Assembly: GCF_018130765.1 (NCBI RefSeq)
Contig: NZ_JAFCJZ010000019.1
Coordinates: 1 to 64,000, forward strand
Direction: 5' to 3'
DNA: 64,000 nt
Source of the DNA: Bradyrhizobium iriomotense
GTDB lineage: Bacteria > Pseudomonadota > Alphaproteobacteria > Rhizobiales > Xanthobacteraceae
Part shown: positions 25,532-33,868 of the stretch, piece after piece
Numbering within the stretch: position 1 is the first letter of the stretch
Layout of the letters: every line of letters begins with the position of its first letter
Notes under the pieces: generated by a model
The model's input: only the letters and a program-made list of their open reading frames with translations
The model's database searches: none
Told to the model about the DNA's origin: nothing
Position numbers and translations under genes: made by a program

Positions 25532-25574
25532 TTGACTTTATGCGCATCGGCGCATATGCGTCAATGTGCATATG
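25532..25574. promoter_or_regulatory. Divergent promoters with two PadR-type operator dyads
   Basis: Dyad 1, 25539-25556, is TATGCGC-ATCG-GCGCATA. Dyad 2, 25553-25574, is CATATGC-N8-GCATATG. The two overlap by four bases. A plus-strand promoter, TTGACT (25532-25537) with TATGCG at 17-base spacing, and a minus-strand one, TTGACG (25559-25564 reversed) with ATAAAG at 17-base spacing, both lie across the dyads. Binding here would block padR and the fad operon together. Symmetry and spacing are read directly; binding is inferred. Confidence 0.6.
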
Positions 25575-25708
25575 AGGCAGATCAGGGATGGGGCCAAAGA
25601 CCCCGCCCGAAAACCCAGCAAAATCGAGCTGGGCGCTACTGTGCATGGGGTTGTTTTCGCGTTTTTTTGCCAAGGCTCCTGGAAAGCCCTTTAGGGAGGC
25701 ACCCGAGA

Positions 25709-26095
25709 ATGACCGGCCTCGATTCCTGGTACGCCTACATGAAGTCTCATGACCGTACCGCGCTCTGGGACCTCCTGCATCCCGACGCCGTGTTCGAAAG
25801 CCCCGTCGTGCATTCGCCGCAGCGCGGCCGCGACATCACCTTCAAATACCTCTCCAGCGCCGAGAAGGTGCTCGGCGGTCCCGGCTTCACCTATGTCGGC
25901 GAGTGGAAGAGCGCCGATGGCGCCGTGCTCGAATTCAAGAATGTCATCGACGGCATCGAGATCAACGGCGTCGACATCATCACCTTCGATACCGAGGGGC
26001 GCATCACGCATTTCAAGGTGATGGTGCGTCCGCTCAAGGCGATCAACATGCTGCACCGCCTGATGGCGGAGCAGCTTGCCGCCGCTCAATCATAA
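25709..26095 (+). CDS. NTF2-like (SnoaL-type) protein
   Basis: A 128-residue protein with a cone-shaped NTF2-like fold, recognised from TGLDSWYAYMKSHDRTALWD, LLHPDAVFESPVVHSPQRG and the alternating strand pattern up to GRITHFKVMVRP. Such proteins can be isomerases, dehydratases or ligand binders; no catalytic pair can be named here. GGGAGG lies nine bases before the ATG. It is the first gene after the PadR-type operators and lies 41 bases before the acyl-CoA dehydrogenase gene, so it is likely part of the fatty acid degradation operon. Confidence 0.85.
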   Translation: MTGLDSWYAYMKSHDRTALWDLLHPDAVFESPVVHSPQRGRDITFKYLSSAEKVLGGPGFTYVGEWKSADGAVLEFKNVIDGIEINGVDIITFDTEGRITHFKVMVRPLKAINMLHRLMAEQLAAAQS

Positions 26096-26136
26096 GCCCA
26101 ACATCCTCACTTCAAGCCCCATGCCGGGAGAACGCT

Positions 26137-27927
26137 ATGCCGATCTATAAAGCCCCTGTCGAAGACGTGAACTTCCTGCTCAACGACGTCTTCCAGATCG
26201 ACCGCTACGACAACCTCGCCGGCTTCTCCGATGCGTCGAGCGACGTGCGCGATGCGATCCTGGGCGAAGCTGCAAAGCTCGCCGAAGAGGTGCTGCAGCC
26301 GCTGAACCGCGTGGGCGATCTCGAAGGCTGCAAGCGCGCCGATGACGGCAGCGTCACCACGCCGAAGGGATTCAAGGACGCCTTCAAGCAGGTCGCCGAA
26401 GGCGGCTGGCTCGGCCTGTCGGCTCCGACCGAGTTCGGCGGCCAGGGCCTGCCGGTGACGCTTTCGCAGGCGGTCAACGAATTCCAGATCTCCGCTAACA
26501 TGGCGTTCTCGATGTATGGCGGCCTCACCATGGGTGCGACCGCGGCGCTGCTGGTGCACGGCACGCCCGACCAGAAGAAGACCTACGTGCCGAAGATGAT
26601 CGCGGGTGAGTGGACCGGCACCATGAACCTGACCGAGCCGCATTGCGGCACTGACCTCGGCATGCTCCGCACCAAGGCGGTGCGCCAGGCCGACGGCAGC
26701 TTCAAGATCACGGGCACCAAGATCTTCATCTCGGCCGGCGAGCACGATCTCGCCCCCAACATCATCCACCTCGTGCTCGCGCGTATCGAAGGCGCACCCG
26801 CCGGCATCAAGGGCGTGTCGCTGTTCGTGGTGCCGAAATTCCTCGTGAATGCCGACGGTTCGGTCGGCGCCCGCAACGGTGTCGTCTGCGGCTCGATCGA
26901 GCACAAGATGGGCATCCACGGCAATTCCACCTGCGTGATGAACTACGACAACGCCACCGGCTGGCTGATCGGCGAAGAGAACAAGGGCATGCAGGGCATG
27001 TTCGTGATGATGAACGAGGCAAGGCTCGGCGTCGCCGTGCAGGGCCTCGCGCAGTCCGAGGTCGCCTATCAGAACGCGGTCGCCTATGCCCGTGAGCGCA
27101 TCCAGGGCCGCGCGCTCACCGGCGCCAAGGCACCGGACAAGGCGGCCGACCCGATCATCGTGCATCCCGACGTGCGCCGCACGCTGCTCTCGATCCGCGC
27201 CTTCAACGAGGCCGCGCGCGCCTTCGTGATGTGGACCGCGCTGAAGAGCGACGTCGCCCATCGCTCCGAAGACCCGAAGGATCGCCAGGCCGCCGACGAC
27301 CACATGGGCCTGATGACGCCGGTGCTGAAGGGCTTCCTCACCGAGTACGGTTTTGCCAACGCGGTGCAGGCGCAGCAGATGTATGGCGGCCACGGCTACA
27401 TCGCCGAGCAGGGCATGGAGCAGTTCGTGCGCGATGCCCGCATTGCCATGATCTATGAAGGCGCCAACGGCATCCAGGCGCTCGACCTCGTCGGCCGCAA
27501 GCTGCCGCGCGACGGCGGCCGCGCCATCATGGCCTTCTTCGGCGAGGTCATGGCCTTCGCCAAGGAGAACGGCGGCGACGAGGCGATGAAGCCTTTCATC
27601 ACCCCGCTCTCGGCCTCGCTCGGCCATCTCCAGCAGGCCACGACGTGGCTGATGCAGAACGCGATGATGAAGCCGGACAATGCCGGCGCGGCCGCGACCG
27701 ACTACATGCATCTCTTCGGCTTCGTCGCGCTCGGCTACATGTGGGCGAAGATGGCGAAAGTGACGAATGCCAAGATTGCCGAGTCGGGTGCCACGCCCTA
27801 TCTCTCCACGAAACTCGTCACCGGCCGCTTCTTCATGGAGCGGATGCTGCCGGAGACCGCGGCCAATCTCGCGCGCATCCAGTCCGGCTGCGCCACCATC
27901 ATGGAATTGCCGGCGGAAGCGTTCTGA
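26137..27927 (+). CDS. Acyl-CoA dehydrogenase
   Basis: FAD enzyme for the first step of beta-oxidation, 596 residues, the size of the long ACAD type that carries an extra C-terminal domain. It starts with MPIYKAPVEDVNFLLNDVF, typical of this group. FAD/substrate motifs are GEWTGTMNLTEPHCGTDLGM and ITGTKIFISAGEHD; YEGANGIQALDLVGRK holds the likely catalytic base glutamate; YGGHGYIAEQGMEQFVRDAR is the family signature. Chain-length preference cannot be told. GGGAG lies shortly before the ATG at 26137. It is followed 69 bases later by the thiolase gene in the same operon. Confidence 0.95.
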   Translation: MPIYKAPVEDVNFLLNDVFQIDRYDNLAGFSDASSDVRDAILGEAAKLAEEVLQPLNRVGDLEGCKRADDGSVTTPKGFKDAFKQVAEGGWLGLSAPTEFGGQGLPVTLSQAVNEFQISANMAFSMYGGLTMGATAALLVHGTPDQKKTYVPKMIAGEWTGTMNLTEPHCGTDLGMLRTKAVRQADGSFKITGTKIFISAGEHDLAPNIIHLVLARIEGAPAGIKGVSLFVVPKFLVNADGSVGARNGVVCGSIEHKMGIHGNSTCVMNYDNATGWLIGEENKGMQGMFVMMNEARLGVAVQGLAQSEVAYQNAVAYARERIQGRALTGAKAPDKAADPIIVHPDVRRTLLSIRAFNEAARAFVMWTALKSDVAHRSEDPKDRQAADDHMGLMTPVLKGFLTEYGFANAVQAQQMYGGHGYIAEQGMEQFVRDARIAMIYEGANGIQALDLVGRKLPRDGGRAIMAFFGEVMAFAKENGGDEAMKPFITPLSASLGHLQQATTWLMQNAMMKPDNAGAAATDYMHLFGFVALGYMWAKMAKVTNAKIAESGATPYLSTKLVTGRFFMERMLPETAANLARIQSGCATIMELPAEAF

Positions 27928-27996
27928 GGCTTCTCGCTTCACCAATGATCCGATCGCACCGCGGTCGTAACCAATAACTGCAATCAGGAGGCTCCC

Positions 27997-29205
27997 ATGG
28001 CTGATGCCTATATCTACGACCACGTCCGCACCCCCCGCGGCCGCGGCAAGCCGGACGGCGCGCTGCACGAGGTGACCGCGCTCGCGCTCGCCGCCGTGCC
28101 GCTGAAGGCGCTGAAGGACCGCAACAATTTGCCGGAGGATTCCGTCGACGACGTCATCCTCGGCGTGGTCGATCCGGTCGGCGAAGCCGGCAGCGACATC
28201 GCGCGCTTCGCCGCGCTGAAGGCTGGTCTCGGCGAGGCCGTGCCTGGCGTGCAGATCAGCCGCTTCTGCGCCTCCGGCCTCGATGCCGTGAACTTTGCCG
28301 CAGCCCAGGTGATGAGCGGCCAGCATGAGCTGGTGATCGGCGGCGGCGCCGAATCGATGAGCCGCGTCGGCATCGGTGCCTCCGGCGGCGCCTGGCCGAT
28401 GGACCCCTCGATGGCGGTGCCGGCCTATTTCATGCCGCAGGGCGTTTCGGCCGATCTGATCGCCACCAAATACGGCTTCTCGCGCGACGACGTCGACGGC
28501 TACGCGGTGCAGAGCCAGCAGCGCGCGGCTAAGGCCTGGGACGAGGGCCGCTTCAACAAATCGGTCGTGCCGGTGAAGGACATCAACGGCCTCACCATTC
28601 TGGCCAAGGACGAGCACATGCGTCCCTCGACCACGATGCAGTCACTGGCGCAGTTGCAGCCGTCGTTCACGATGATGGCGCAGATGGGCGGCTTCGACGG
28701 CGTCGCGACCCAGTCGCACCCGGAGATCGAGCGCGTCAACTACGTGCATCACGCCGGCAACTCCTCGGGCATCGTCGACGGCGCCGGTGCCGTGCTGCTC
28801 GGCAGCAAGGAAGCGGGCAGCAAGTACGGCCTCAAGCCGCGCGCAAAAATCCGCGCCTTCGCCAACATCGGCTCGGAGCCTGCGATGATGCTGACCGGCC
28901 CGGTCGACGTCACCGAAAAGCTGTTCGCGCGCTCCGGCATGAAGAAGTCGGACATCGACCTGTTCGAGCTGAACGAGGCCTTTGCCTCGGTCGTGCTGCG
29001 CTACATCCAGGCCTTCGACATCGACAACGCCAAGATCAACGTCAATGGCGGCGCGATCGCGCTCGGCCATCCGTTAGGGGCGACCGGCGCGATGATCCTC
29101 GGCACCGTGCTCGACGAGCTCGAGCGCACCAACAAGTCCACCGCCCTCGTCACGCTGTGCATCGGCGGCGGCATGGGCACCGCGACCATCATCGAGCGCG
29201 TCTAA
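27997..29205 (+). CDS. fadA: Acetyl-CoA C-acyltransferase (thiolase)
   Basis: Cleaves 3-ketoacyl-CoA with CoA, the last step of beta-oxidation. The 402-residue protein has nucleophile Cys91 in SRFCASGLDAVNFAAAQV, His358 in ALGHPLGATGA and the second Cys388 in TLCIGGGMGTA, all intact. GGGAESMSRV is also conserved. An AGGAGG ribosome site lies seven to eight bases upstream of the ATG. It lies 18 bases before the multifunctional FadB-type gene, so the two form the usual beta-oxidation pair. A biosynthetic acetoacetyl-CoA thiolase is less likely given this context. Confidence 0.94.
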   Translation: MADAYIYDHVRTPRGRGKPDGALHEVTALALAAVPLKALKDRNNLPEDSVDDVILGVVDPVGEAGSDIARFAALKAGLGEAVPGVQISRFCASGLDAVNFAAAQVMSGQHELVIGGGAESMSRVGIGASGGAWPMDPSMAVPAYFMPQGVSADLIATKYGFSRDDVDGYAVQSQQRAAKAWDEGRFNKSVVPVKDINGLTILAKDEHMRPSTTMQSLAQLQPSFTMMAQMGGFDGVATQSHPEIERVNYVHHAGNSSGIVDGAGAVLLGSKEAGSKYGLKPRAKIRAFANIGSEPAMMLTGPVDVTEKLFARSGMKKSDIDLFELNEAFASVVLRYIQAFDIDNAKINVNGGAIALGHPLGATGAMILGTVLDELERTNKSTALVTLCIGGGMGTATIIERV

Positions 29206-29223
29206 GGGTAGGGAGCAACCAAC

Positions 29224-31440
29224 ATGTCTTACAAGAACTTCAAGGTTGAGACCGACACCGACGGTATCGCGCTCGTCACCTGGGACATCCCGGGCCGTTC
29301 GATGAACGTGCTCGACGAGACCTCGACCAATGAGCTGGACGCGATCGTCAAGGCGACCACCGCCGACGCCGCCGTGAAGGGCGTCGTCATCACCTCCGCC
29401 AAGGAAGCGTTCTGCGCCGGCGCCGATCTGTCCATGCTCGAGGGCATGAACCAGGCCTACGCAAAGGTGTTCAAGGAGCAGGGCGAGACCGCGGCGAACC
29501 AGATGCTGTTCGACCAGAGCCGGCGCTTCTCGCTGGTGCTGCGCTCGATCGAGACGTCAGGCAAGCCGTGGGCCGCCGCGATCAACGGCCTCGCGCTCGG
29601 CGGCGGCTTCGAGATCACGCTGTGCTGCCATTACCGCGTGGCGGCTGAGAACCCCAAGACCCGTCTCGGCCTGCCCGAGGTCAAGGTCGGCCTGTTCCCC
29701 GGCGCCGGTGGCACGCAGCGCGTGCCGCGCCTGGTGCCGCCGCAGGACGCCATGACCATTCTGCTCAAGGGCGATCCGGTCACGGTCGATAAGGCGAAGG
29801 CGCTGAACCTGATCCACGCCATCGTTCCCGCCGCCGACCTCATCAAGGCCGCGAAGGACTGGATCAAGGGCGGCGGCAAGGCGGTCGCGCCCTGGGACGA
29901 GAAGGGCTTCAGGCTGCCCGGGGGCCCGGTGTTCTCCAAGGCCGGCATGATGATGTTCCCGGCCGGCAATGCGATCTATCGCCGCGAGACCTACGACAAC
30001 TATCCGGCCGCGCGCGCGATCATGAGCTGCGTCTATGAGGGCCTGCAGTTGCCGATCGACGCTGCGCTCCGCGTCGAGTCGCGCTACTTCACCTCGGTGC
30101 TGCGCTCCAAGGAAGCGGCCGCGATGATCCGCAGCCTGTTCCTGTCGATGCAGGAGCTCAATAAGGGCGCGCGCCGTCCGAAGGACGTAGCCCCAACCAA
30201 GGTGAAGAAGATCGCCGTGATCGGCGCCGGCTTCATGGGCGCGAGCGTCGGCTACGTCTCGGCCCGCGCCGGCCTCGACGTCGTCCTGATCGACCGCGAC
30301 CAGGCGAGCGCCGACAAGGGCAAGGCGCATGCGCAGAAGGTGATCGAGGACCAGATCAAGAAGGGCCGCGCCAAGCCTGCAGACGCCGAAGCGCTGCTCG
30401 CGCGCATCACGCCGACCGCCGACTATGCTGCGCTGAAGGACGTCGATCTCGTCATCGAGGCCGTGTTCGAGGACCGCAAGGTCAAGGCCGAGACCTTCGC
30501 CAAGGCGCAGGAATATCTGAAGCCGGACGTGATTTTCGCGTCGAACACCTCGACGCTGCCGATTACCTCTCTTGCTGAATCCTTCAAGGACCAGGGCAAG
30601 TTCGTCGGCATCCACTTCTTCTCGCCGGTCGAGAAGATGATGCTGGTCGAGATCATCCTCGGCAAGAACACCGGCGACGTCGCGCTGGCGACCGCGCTCG
30701 ACTACGTCCGTCAGATCGGCAAGACGCCGATCGTGGTCAACGACTCTCGCGGCTTCTTCGCCAACCGCTGCGTCGGCCGCTACGTCGCCGAGGGCAACGA
30801 GATGTTCCTCGAAGGCGTGCCGCCGGCGATGATCGAGAACTGCGCCAAGATGGCCGGCATGCCGGTCGGCCCGCTCTCGCTGTCGGACGAAGTCGCGCTC
30901 GACCTCGGCCTCAAGATCATGAAGGCGACCGAAGCCGATCTCGGCCCCAACGCCATCAATCCCGATCAGAAGAAGCTGATGGTGGAGATGGTCGAGAAGC
31001 AGGGCCGTCTCGGCCGAAAGAACAGCAAGGGCTTCTACGACTATCCCGAGAAAGGCAAGGGCCAGAAGAGCCTGTGGCCGGGTCTCTCCGCGCTGCAGCC
31101 GAAGCAGCTCGACCCCGATACGCTCGACATCGAGGAGCTGAAGCAGCGCTTCCTGGTGGTTCAGGCCGTGGAAGCCGCGCGCACGGTGGAGGACAACGTC
31201 ATCACCGATCCGCGCGAGGCCGATGTCGGCTCGATCCTCGGCTTCGGCTTCGCGCCGTTCACCGGCGGCACGCTGTCCTATATCGACTTCATGGGCACGA
31301 AGAAGTTCGTCGAGCTCTGCCACAAGCTGGAAGCGAAGTATGGCTCGCGCTTCACGCCGCCGAAGCTGCTCGAGGAGATGGCCGCGAAGGGCGAAACCTT
31401 CTACGGGCGGTTCGCGCCGAAGAAGGCGGCAGCTGCCTGA
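29224..31440 (+). CDS. fadB: Multifunctional enoyl-CoA hydratase/3-hydroxyacyl-CoA dehydrogenase
   Basis: Carries out the two middle steps of beta-oxidation. The 738-residue protein has an N-terminal enoyl-CoA hydratase domain (about 5-190; SAKEAFCAGADLSMLEG for the oxyanion hole, LALGGGFEITLCCHYRVA, LGLPEVKVGLFPGAGGTQ) and then the dehydrogenase. The NAD-binding loop is IAVIGAGFMGASVGYVSARA at about 328-347, with IEAVFEDRKVK, SNTSTLPIT and GIHFFSPVEKMMLVEI after it. NDSRGFFANRC begins the C-terminal domain. FadJ is an alternative name. It ends the operon: a good terminator follows 31 bases after the stop. Confidence 0.95.
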   Translation: MSYKNFKVETDTDGIALVTWDIPGRSMNVLDETSTNELDAIVKATTADAAVKGVVITSAKEAFCAGADLSMLEGMNQAYAKVFKEQGETAANQMLFDQSRRFSLVLRSIETSGKPWAAAINGLALGGGFEITLCCHYRVAAENPKTRLGLPEVKVGLFPGAGGTQRVPRLVPPQDAMTILLKGDPVTVDKAKALNLIHAIVPAADLIKAAKDWIKGGGKAVAPWDEKGFRLPGGPVFSKAGMMMFPAGNAIYRRETYDNYPAARAIMSCVYEGLQLPIDAALRVESRYFTSVLRSKEAAAMIRSLFLSMQELNKGARRPKDVAPTKVKKIAVIGAGFMGASVGYVSARAGLDVVLIDRDQASADKGKAHAQKVIEDQIKKGRAKPADAEALLARITPTADYAALKDVDLVIEAVFEDRKVKAETFAKAQEYLKPDVIFASNTSTLPITSLAESFKDQGKFVGIHFFSPVEKMMLVEIILGKNTGDVALATALDYVRQIGKTPIVVNDSRGFFANRCVGRYVAEGNEMFLEGVPPAMIENCAKMAGMPVGPLSLSDEVALDLGLKIMKATEADLGPNAINPDQKKLMVEMVEKQGRLGRKNSKGFYDYPEKGKGQKSLWPGLSALQPKQLDPDTLDIEELKQRFLVVQAVEAARTVEDNVITDPREADVGSILGFGFAPFTGGTLSYIDFMGTKKFVELCHKLEAKYGSRFTPPKLLEEMAAKGETFYGRFAPKKAAAA

Positions 31441-31470
31441 TTGTTTGACGGGCTGCAGATTCGAAACGGA

Positions 31471-31503
31471 AAGGCCGGATCACCGATCCGGCCTTTTTCT
31501 TTT
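31471..31503 (+). terminator. Rho-independent terminator of the beta-oxidation operon
   Basis: Stem AAGGCCGGATC (31471-31481), loop ACC, stem GATCCGGCCTT (31485-31495), then a T-rich tail ending near 31503. It lies 31 bases after the fadB stop. The 240 bases after it, to 31745, hold no gene that I can support. Confidence 0.92.
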
Positions 31504-31745
31504 GCGCATCCTCACGGTTGCATCAGATTTGTTCCAGGTTGTGGAACCGCTCACAGAATCGGGATAGGAACCGTGCCAGAGTCCCCGCTGCCGCAGCGTC
31601 GCGCAATTGTCATAGGCGCGTCAAAGCGGCGCCGTTCTTTTGCTCGGCCCTGGCACTAGTCTTGCTGCGGGTCAGGGTCACGAATCGCGTTGGGACACTT
31701 GCCGATCCCATCGGCAAGCCGAAGACGAAAAGAAAGTTGTCCTTG

Positions 31746-31964
31746 ATGAACTCCTTGGTGCTGCGCAAGACCGCGCTCGGTCGCGATCTTGCCACGAAAT
31801 ATGCTGTTGCGTCCGCAACCGGCCGATCCTCATCGCAGCAGAAGCCGGCGCGCCTGCGCCGCAAGGGCCCGGCGCTCTGGGCCGCGTTGGCGCTACTTGT
31901 GCTGGCGGCGGATTTTTTGCTGGCCTATCTCGCCTGGCTCGCCGTCGACCTCGTCATGGGGTGA
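31746..31964 (+). CDS. Small one-helix membrane protein, hypothetical
   Basis: A 72-residue ORF with a basic N-terminal half (KPARLRRKG) and one hydrophobic segment at about residues 47-70 (ALWAALALLVLAADFLLAYL). I do not recognise it. ATG at 31746 is preceded only by a weak purine stretch (AAAGAAAG). The last 72 bases overlap the 3' end of the opposite-strand ORF at 31893-32201. Either one or both may be real; the positive-inside pattern supports this one. Confidence 0.4.
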   Translation: MNSLVLRKTALGRDLATKYAVASATGRSSSQQKPARLRRKGPALWAALALLVLAADFLLAYLAWLAVDLVMG

Positions 31965-32201
31965 GACCGCGCGAGCGTGCAGCAGATACGATGTCGCGAA
32001 ATAGGCGAGTTGGGAGACGGCGAGACAGATGGCAATGACGGTCACGCCCCCCATCATTCCGAAATCGTACACGCGAAGAATGATCGCCGAGACAACCGCG
32101 ATCAATGGCGAGATCACGACCAGCGCCCAGATCCGGAACACGTGACCGGTCGCTATTCCCACCAACGCACTTGCAACGATCAGGACGATGGCAATCGTCA
32201 A
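31893..32201 (-). CDS. Small three-helix membrane protein, hypothetical
   Basis: A 102-residue ORF with three hydrophobic segments: TIAIVLIVASALVGIATG, then IWALVVISPLIAVVSAIIL and GGVTVIAICLAVSQLAYFA, followed by a charged tail. No known family was recognised. The start is TTG at 32201, with GGAG six bases upstream; a second TTG at 32207 abuts GGAG. Its 3' end runs into the opposite-strand ORF at 31746-31964. The multi-helix pattern and ribosome site make it the better supported of the two. Confidence 0.5.
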   Translation of the reverse strand: MTIAIVLIVASALVGIATGHVFRIWALVVISPLIAVVSAIILRVYDFGMMGGVTVIAICLAVSQLAYFATSYLLHARAVSPHDEVDGEPGEIGQQKIRRQHK

Positions 32202-32375
32202 CGTCAACTCCGGTGAAAGTGCAAACTATCTTCAATAAATTGCGCCAAGCTCGCGCGCTTTGCCCGTGCTGACAAGACAGCACCACTTACATTTGGCGAA
32301 CAGTAGTTCATAAGTCTAATCAAGGTGCAATGATCCGCGGAGGAGATGGATCCGTGCGGTGCTTTGATGTGGGAA

Positions 32376-32404
32376 CAAAAAGGGCCGGATCATCGACCCG
32401 GCCC
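32376..32404 (-). terminator. Hairpin terminator downstream of gst
   Basis: Read on the minus strand, the stem GGGCCGGG...CCGGCCC is followed by TTTTT (the A run at 32377-32381 on the plus strand). It lies about 130 bases beyond the gst stop, with a dispersed repeat between. It probably ends the gst transcript. Confidence 0.75.
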
Positions 32405-32411
32405 CTCAAGC

Positions 32412-32510
32412 ATGATCCGGAAAAGTGCGAAGCGGTTTTCCGGAAAGATCATGCGTAAACAACAACTTGAAGCGCGATGACGATTCATCCAAACCTCATC
32501 GCGCCTAGGG
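32412..32510. repeat. GCATGATC-type Rhizobiales palindromic repeat
   Basis: Inverted arms GCATGATCCGGAAAAG and CTTTCCGG..GATCATGC (32410-32455) surround TGCGAAGCGG. The following GCGCGATGACGATTCATC and AACCTCATCGCGC are a second inverted pair. This combination is one of the most widespread intergenic elements of Rhizobiales. It lies between the gst stop and its terminator. Confidence 0.8.
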
Positions 32511-32530
32511 AGATTGATCGCTGCCGCGTC

Positions 32531-33145
32531 TCAGGCGGCCTGGATCAGGCCTTCCTTTTTTAGCGCCTCCTGCACCTGGGGGCGCGCCGCGACGCGGGCC
32601 TTGTAGGCGGCAAGGTTCGGCATCGCGGCGAAGTCGAACTTCATCCGGTCGGCCCAGGTCAGCATCGTGAAGAGATAGCCGTCGGCCACCGTGAACTGCT
32701 TGCCCATGAGGTAGTCGCGGCCGGCGAGCTGGCTGTCGATGTATTTCAGCTTGCCCATGACGCGATCCCTAAAGAAGGCCTTGGCCTCGTCGTTCAGGGC
32801 GGGGGCGAACAGCGGGCCAAAACTCTTGTGCACCTCGGAGGTGAGGAAATTCAGCCATTCGAGCAGCTTGTAGCGTTCGGCGCTGCCATGGGCCGGCGCC
32901 AGCGCCTTGGTGGAGGCCTGATCGGCGATTATCTGGACAATCACCGGACCTTCGGTCACGATCTCGCCGCTGTCGAGGCCCAGCGCAGGGACCTGGCCCT
33001 TGGGGTTCAGCTTCAGATAATCCTCACCATTTTCGAGCTTCTTGGCCCGGATATCGACCTTGACCAGTTCGTAGGGCAGGCCGGCTTCCAGGAGCGCGAT
33101 GTGGGGGGACAGGGAGCAGGCCCCGGGCGAATAATAGAGCTTCAT
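32531..33145 (-). CDS. gstA: Glutathione S-transferase, beta-class like
   Basis: A cytoplasmic glutathione transferase of 204 residues. The thioredoxin-fold N-terminal domain starts MKLYYSPGACSLSPHIALLE with Cys10 in the place of the beta-class catalytic cysteine; GQVPAL has the cis-proline and EGPVIVQIIAD the glutathione-contact segment. The helical C-terminal domain contains YLMGKQFTVADGYLFTM, the usual folding motif. It is divergent from a MarR-type regulator gene 126 bases away, with two matching dyads between, so it is probably induced by an electrophile or aromatic compound sensed by that regulator. gshA, which makes the cosubstrate pathway's first intermediate, is just downstream of the regulator. 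Confidence 0.92.
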   Translation of the reverse strand: MKLYYSPGACSLSPHIALLEAGLPYELVKVDIRAKKLENGEDYLKLNPKGQVPALGLDSGEIVTEGPVIVQIIADQASTKALAPAHGSAERYKLLEWLNFLTSEVHKSFGPLFAPALNDEAKAFFRDRVMGKLKYIDSQLAGRDYLMGKQFTVADGYLFTMLTWADRMKFDFAAMPNLAAYKARVAARPQVQEALKKEGLIQAA

Positions 33146-33191
33146 GGAATTTCCTCCTCTTGACGCTTGGCTGCGGCGAAGGAACGCCTAC

Positions 33192-33231
33192 ATGCATCTG
33201 CATGCAATAGTCAAGATTGATGCAGGTGCAT
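33192..33231. promoter_or_regulatory. Two identical-type operator dyads between gst and marR
   Basis: ATGCA-TC-TGCAT at 33192-33203 and ATGCA-GG-TGCAT at 33220-33231 share the consensus ATGCA-N2-TGCAT. Their centres are 28 bases apart, close to three helical turns. The second dyad is extended to GATGCAGGTGCATC. The sites lie upstream of both divergent genes and are likely bound by the MarR-type product. Confidence 0.65.
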
Positions 33232-33271
33232 CGAGTGAGGTAAGAGACGGGCGACGACCTTGAGCGGGACC

Positions 33272-33769
33272 ATGAAACGCAAACCATCGACCGAGGCAAC
33301 CTCCGCCTGGATCCGCCTGATGCGGGTGCAGAGCCGCGTGCTCGACTGCGTCGAGCAGGACCTGAAGAAGGCGGGATTCCCGCCGCTGGCCTGGTATGAC
33401 GCGCTGCTCGAATTGTCGCGCGCGCCTTCCGGCGAGCTGCGGCCGGTGGAACTCGAACGTCAGATGCTGATCCCGCAATACTCCACCTCGCGCCTGATCG
33501 ACCGGCTGGTCGACGAGGGGCTCGCCTCCCGGCGCGAATGCAAGATCGACAAGCGCGGCCAGTTCGTGGAGATCACCGAAGCCGGCCGCGAATTGCAGAA
33601 GCGGATGTGGGGCGCCTATTCGGCCGCAATCGAGAAATATGTCGGCTCGAAACTGTCCGATGCCGACGCCGTCAAGCTCAGCGGTCTGCTCGACCGGCTG
33701 GGCTGCTCGTGCGGTGAGATGAAGTTGCCGCCCGTCGCCAACGTCAACGAAAGCACGCCGTCGCGATGA
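33272..33769 (+). CDS. MarR family transcriptional regulator
   Basis: A winged-helix repressor of 165 residues. ATSAWIRLMRVQSRVLDCVE forms the N-terminal dimer helix, GFPPLAWYDALLELSRAP is typical of the family, and the recognition region reads LIPQYSTSRLIDRLVDEGL. The wing is SRRECKIDKRGQFVEITEAG. ATG at 33272 is chosen; a TTG at 33260 is in frame. A GCSCGEM segment near the C terminus carries two cysteines close together (CSC), which could sense oxidants or electrophiles; that is a guess. Its likely targets are itself and the divergent gst gene. Confidence 0.92.
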   Translation: MKRKPSTEATSAWIRLMRVQSRVLDCVEQDLKKAGFPPLAWYDALLELSRAPSGELRPVELERQMLIPQYSTSRLIDRLVDEGLASRRECKIDKRGQFVEITEAGRELQKRMWGAYSAAIEKYVGSKLSDADAVKLSGLLDRLGCSCGEMKLPPVANVNESTPSR

Positions 33770-33868
33770 TCGCGCGGCAAACCAGCACGTCCGCGCACCC
33801 GGTGGTTCGCGGACGATCCCCTTCACCCCGCGCGCGTTCGGTCGAAGCGCTTTTGATTAGAGTTTGAT

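Noticed and set aside
26107..28617. An 836-codon open frame opposite fadE and fadA.
   Set aside because: It spans two genes and their gap on the other strand and has no recognisable fold. It is a codon-bias shadow, as are 29557-31323 and 41248-43035.
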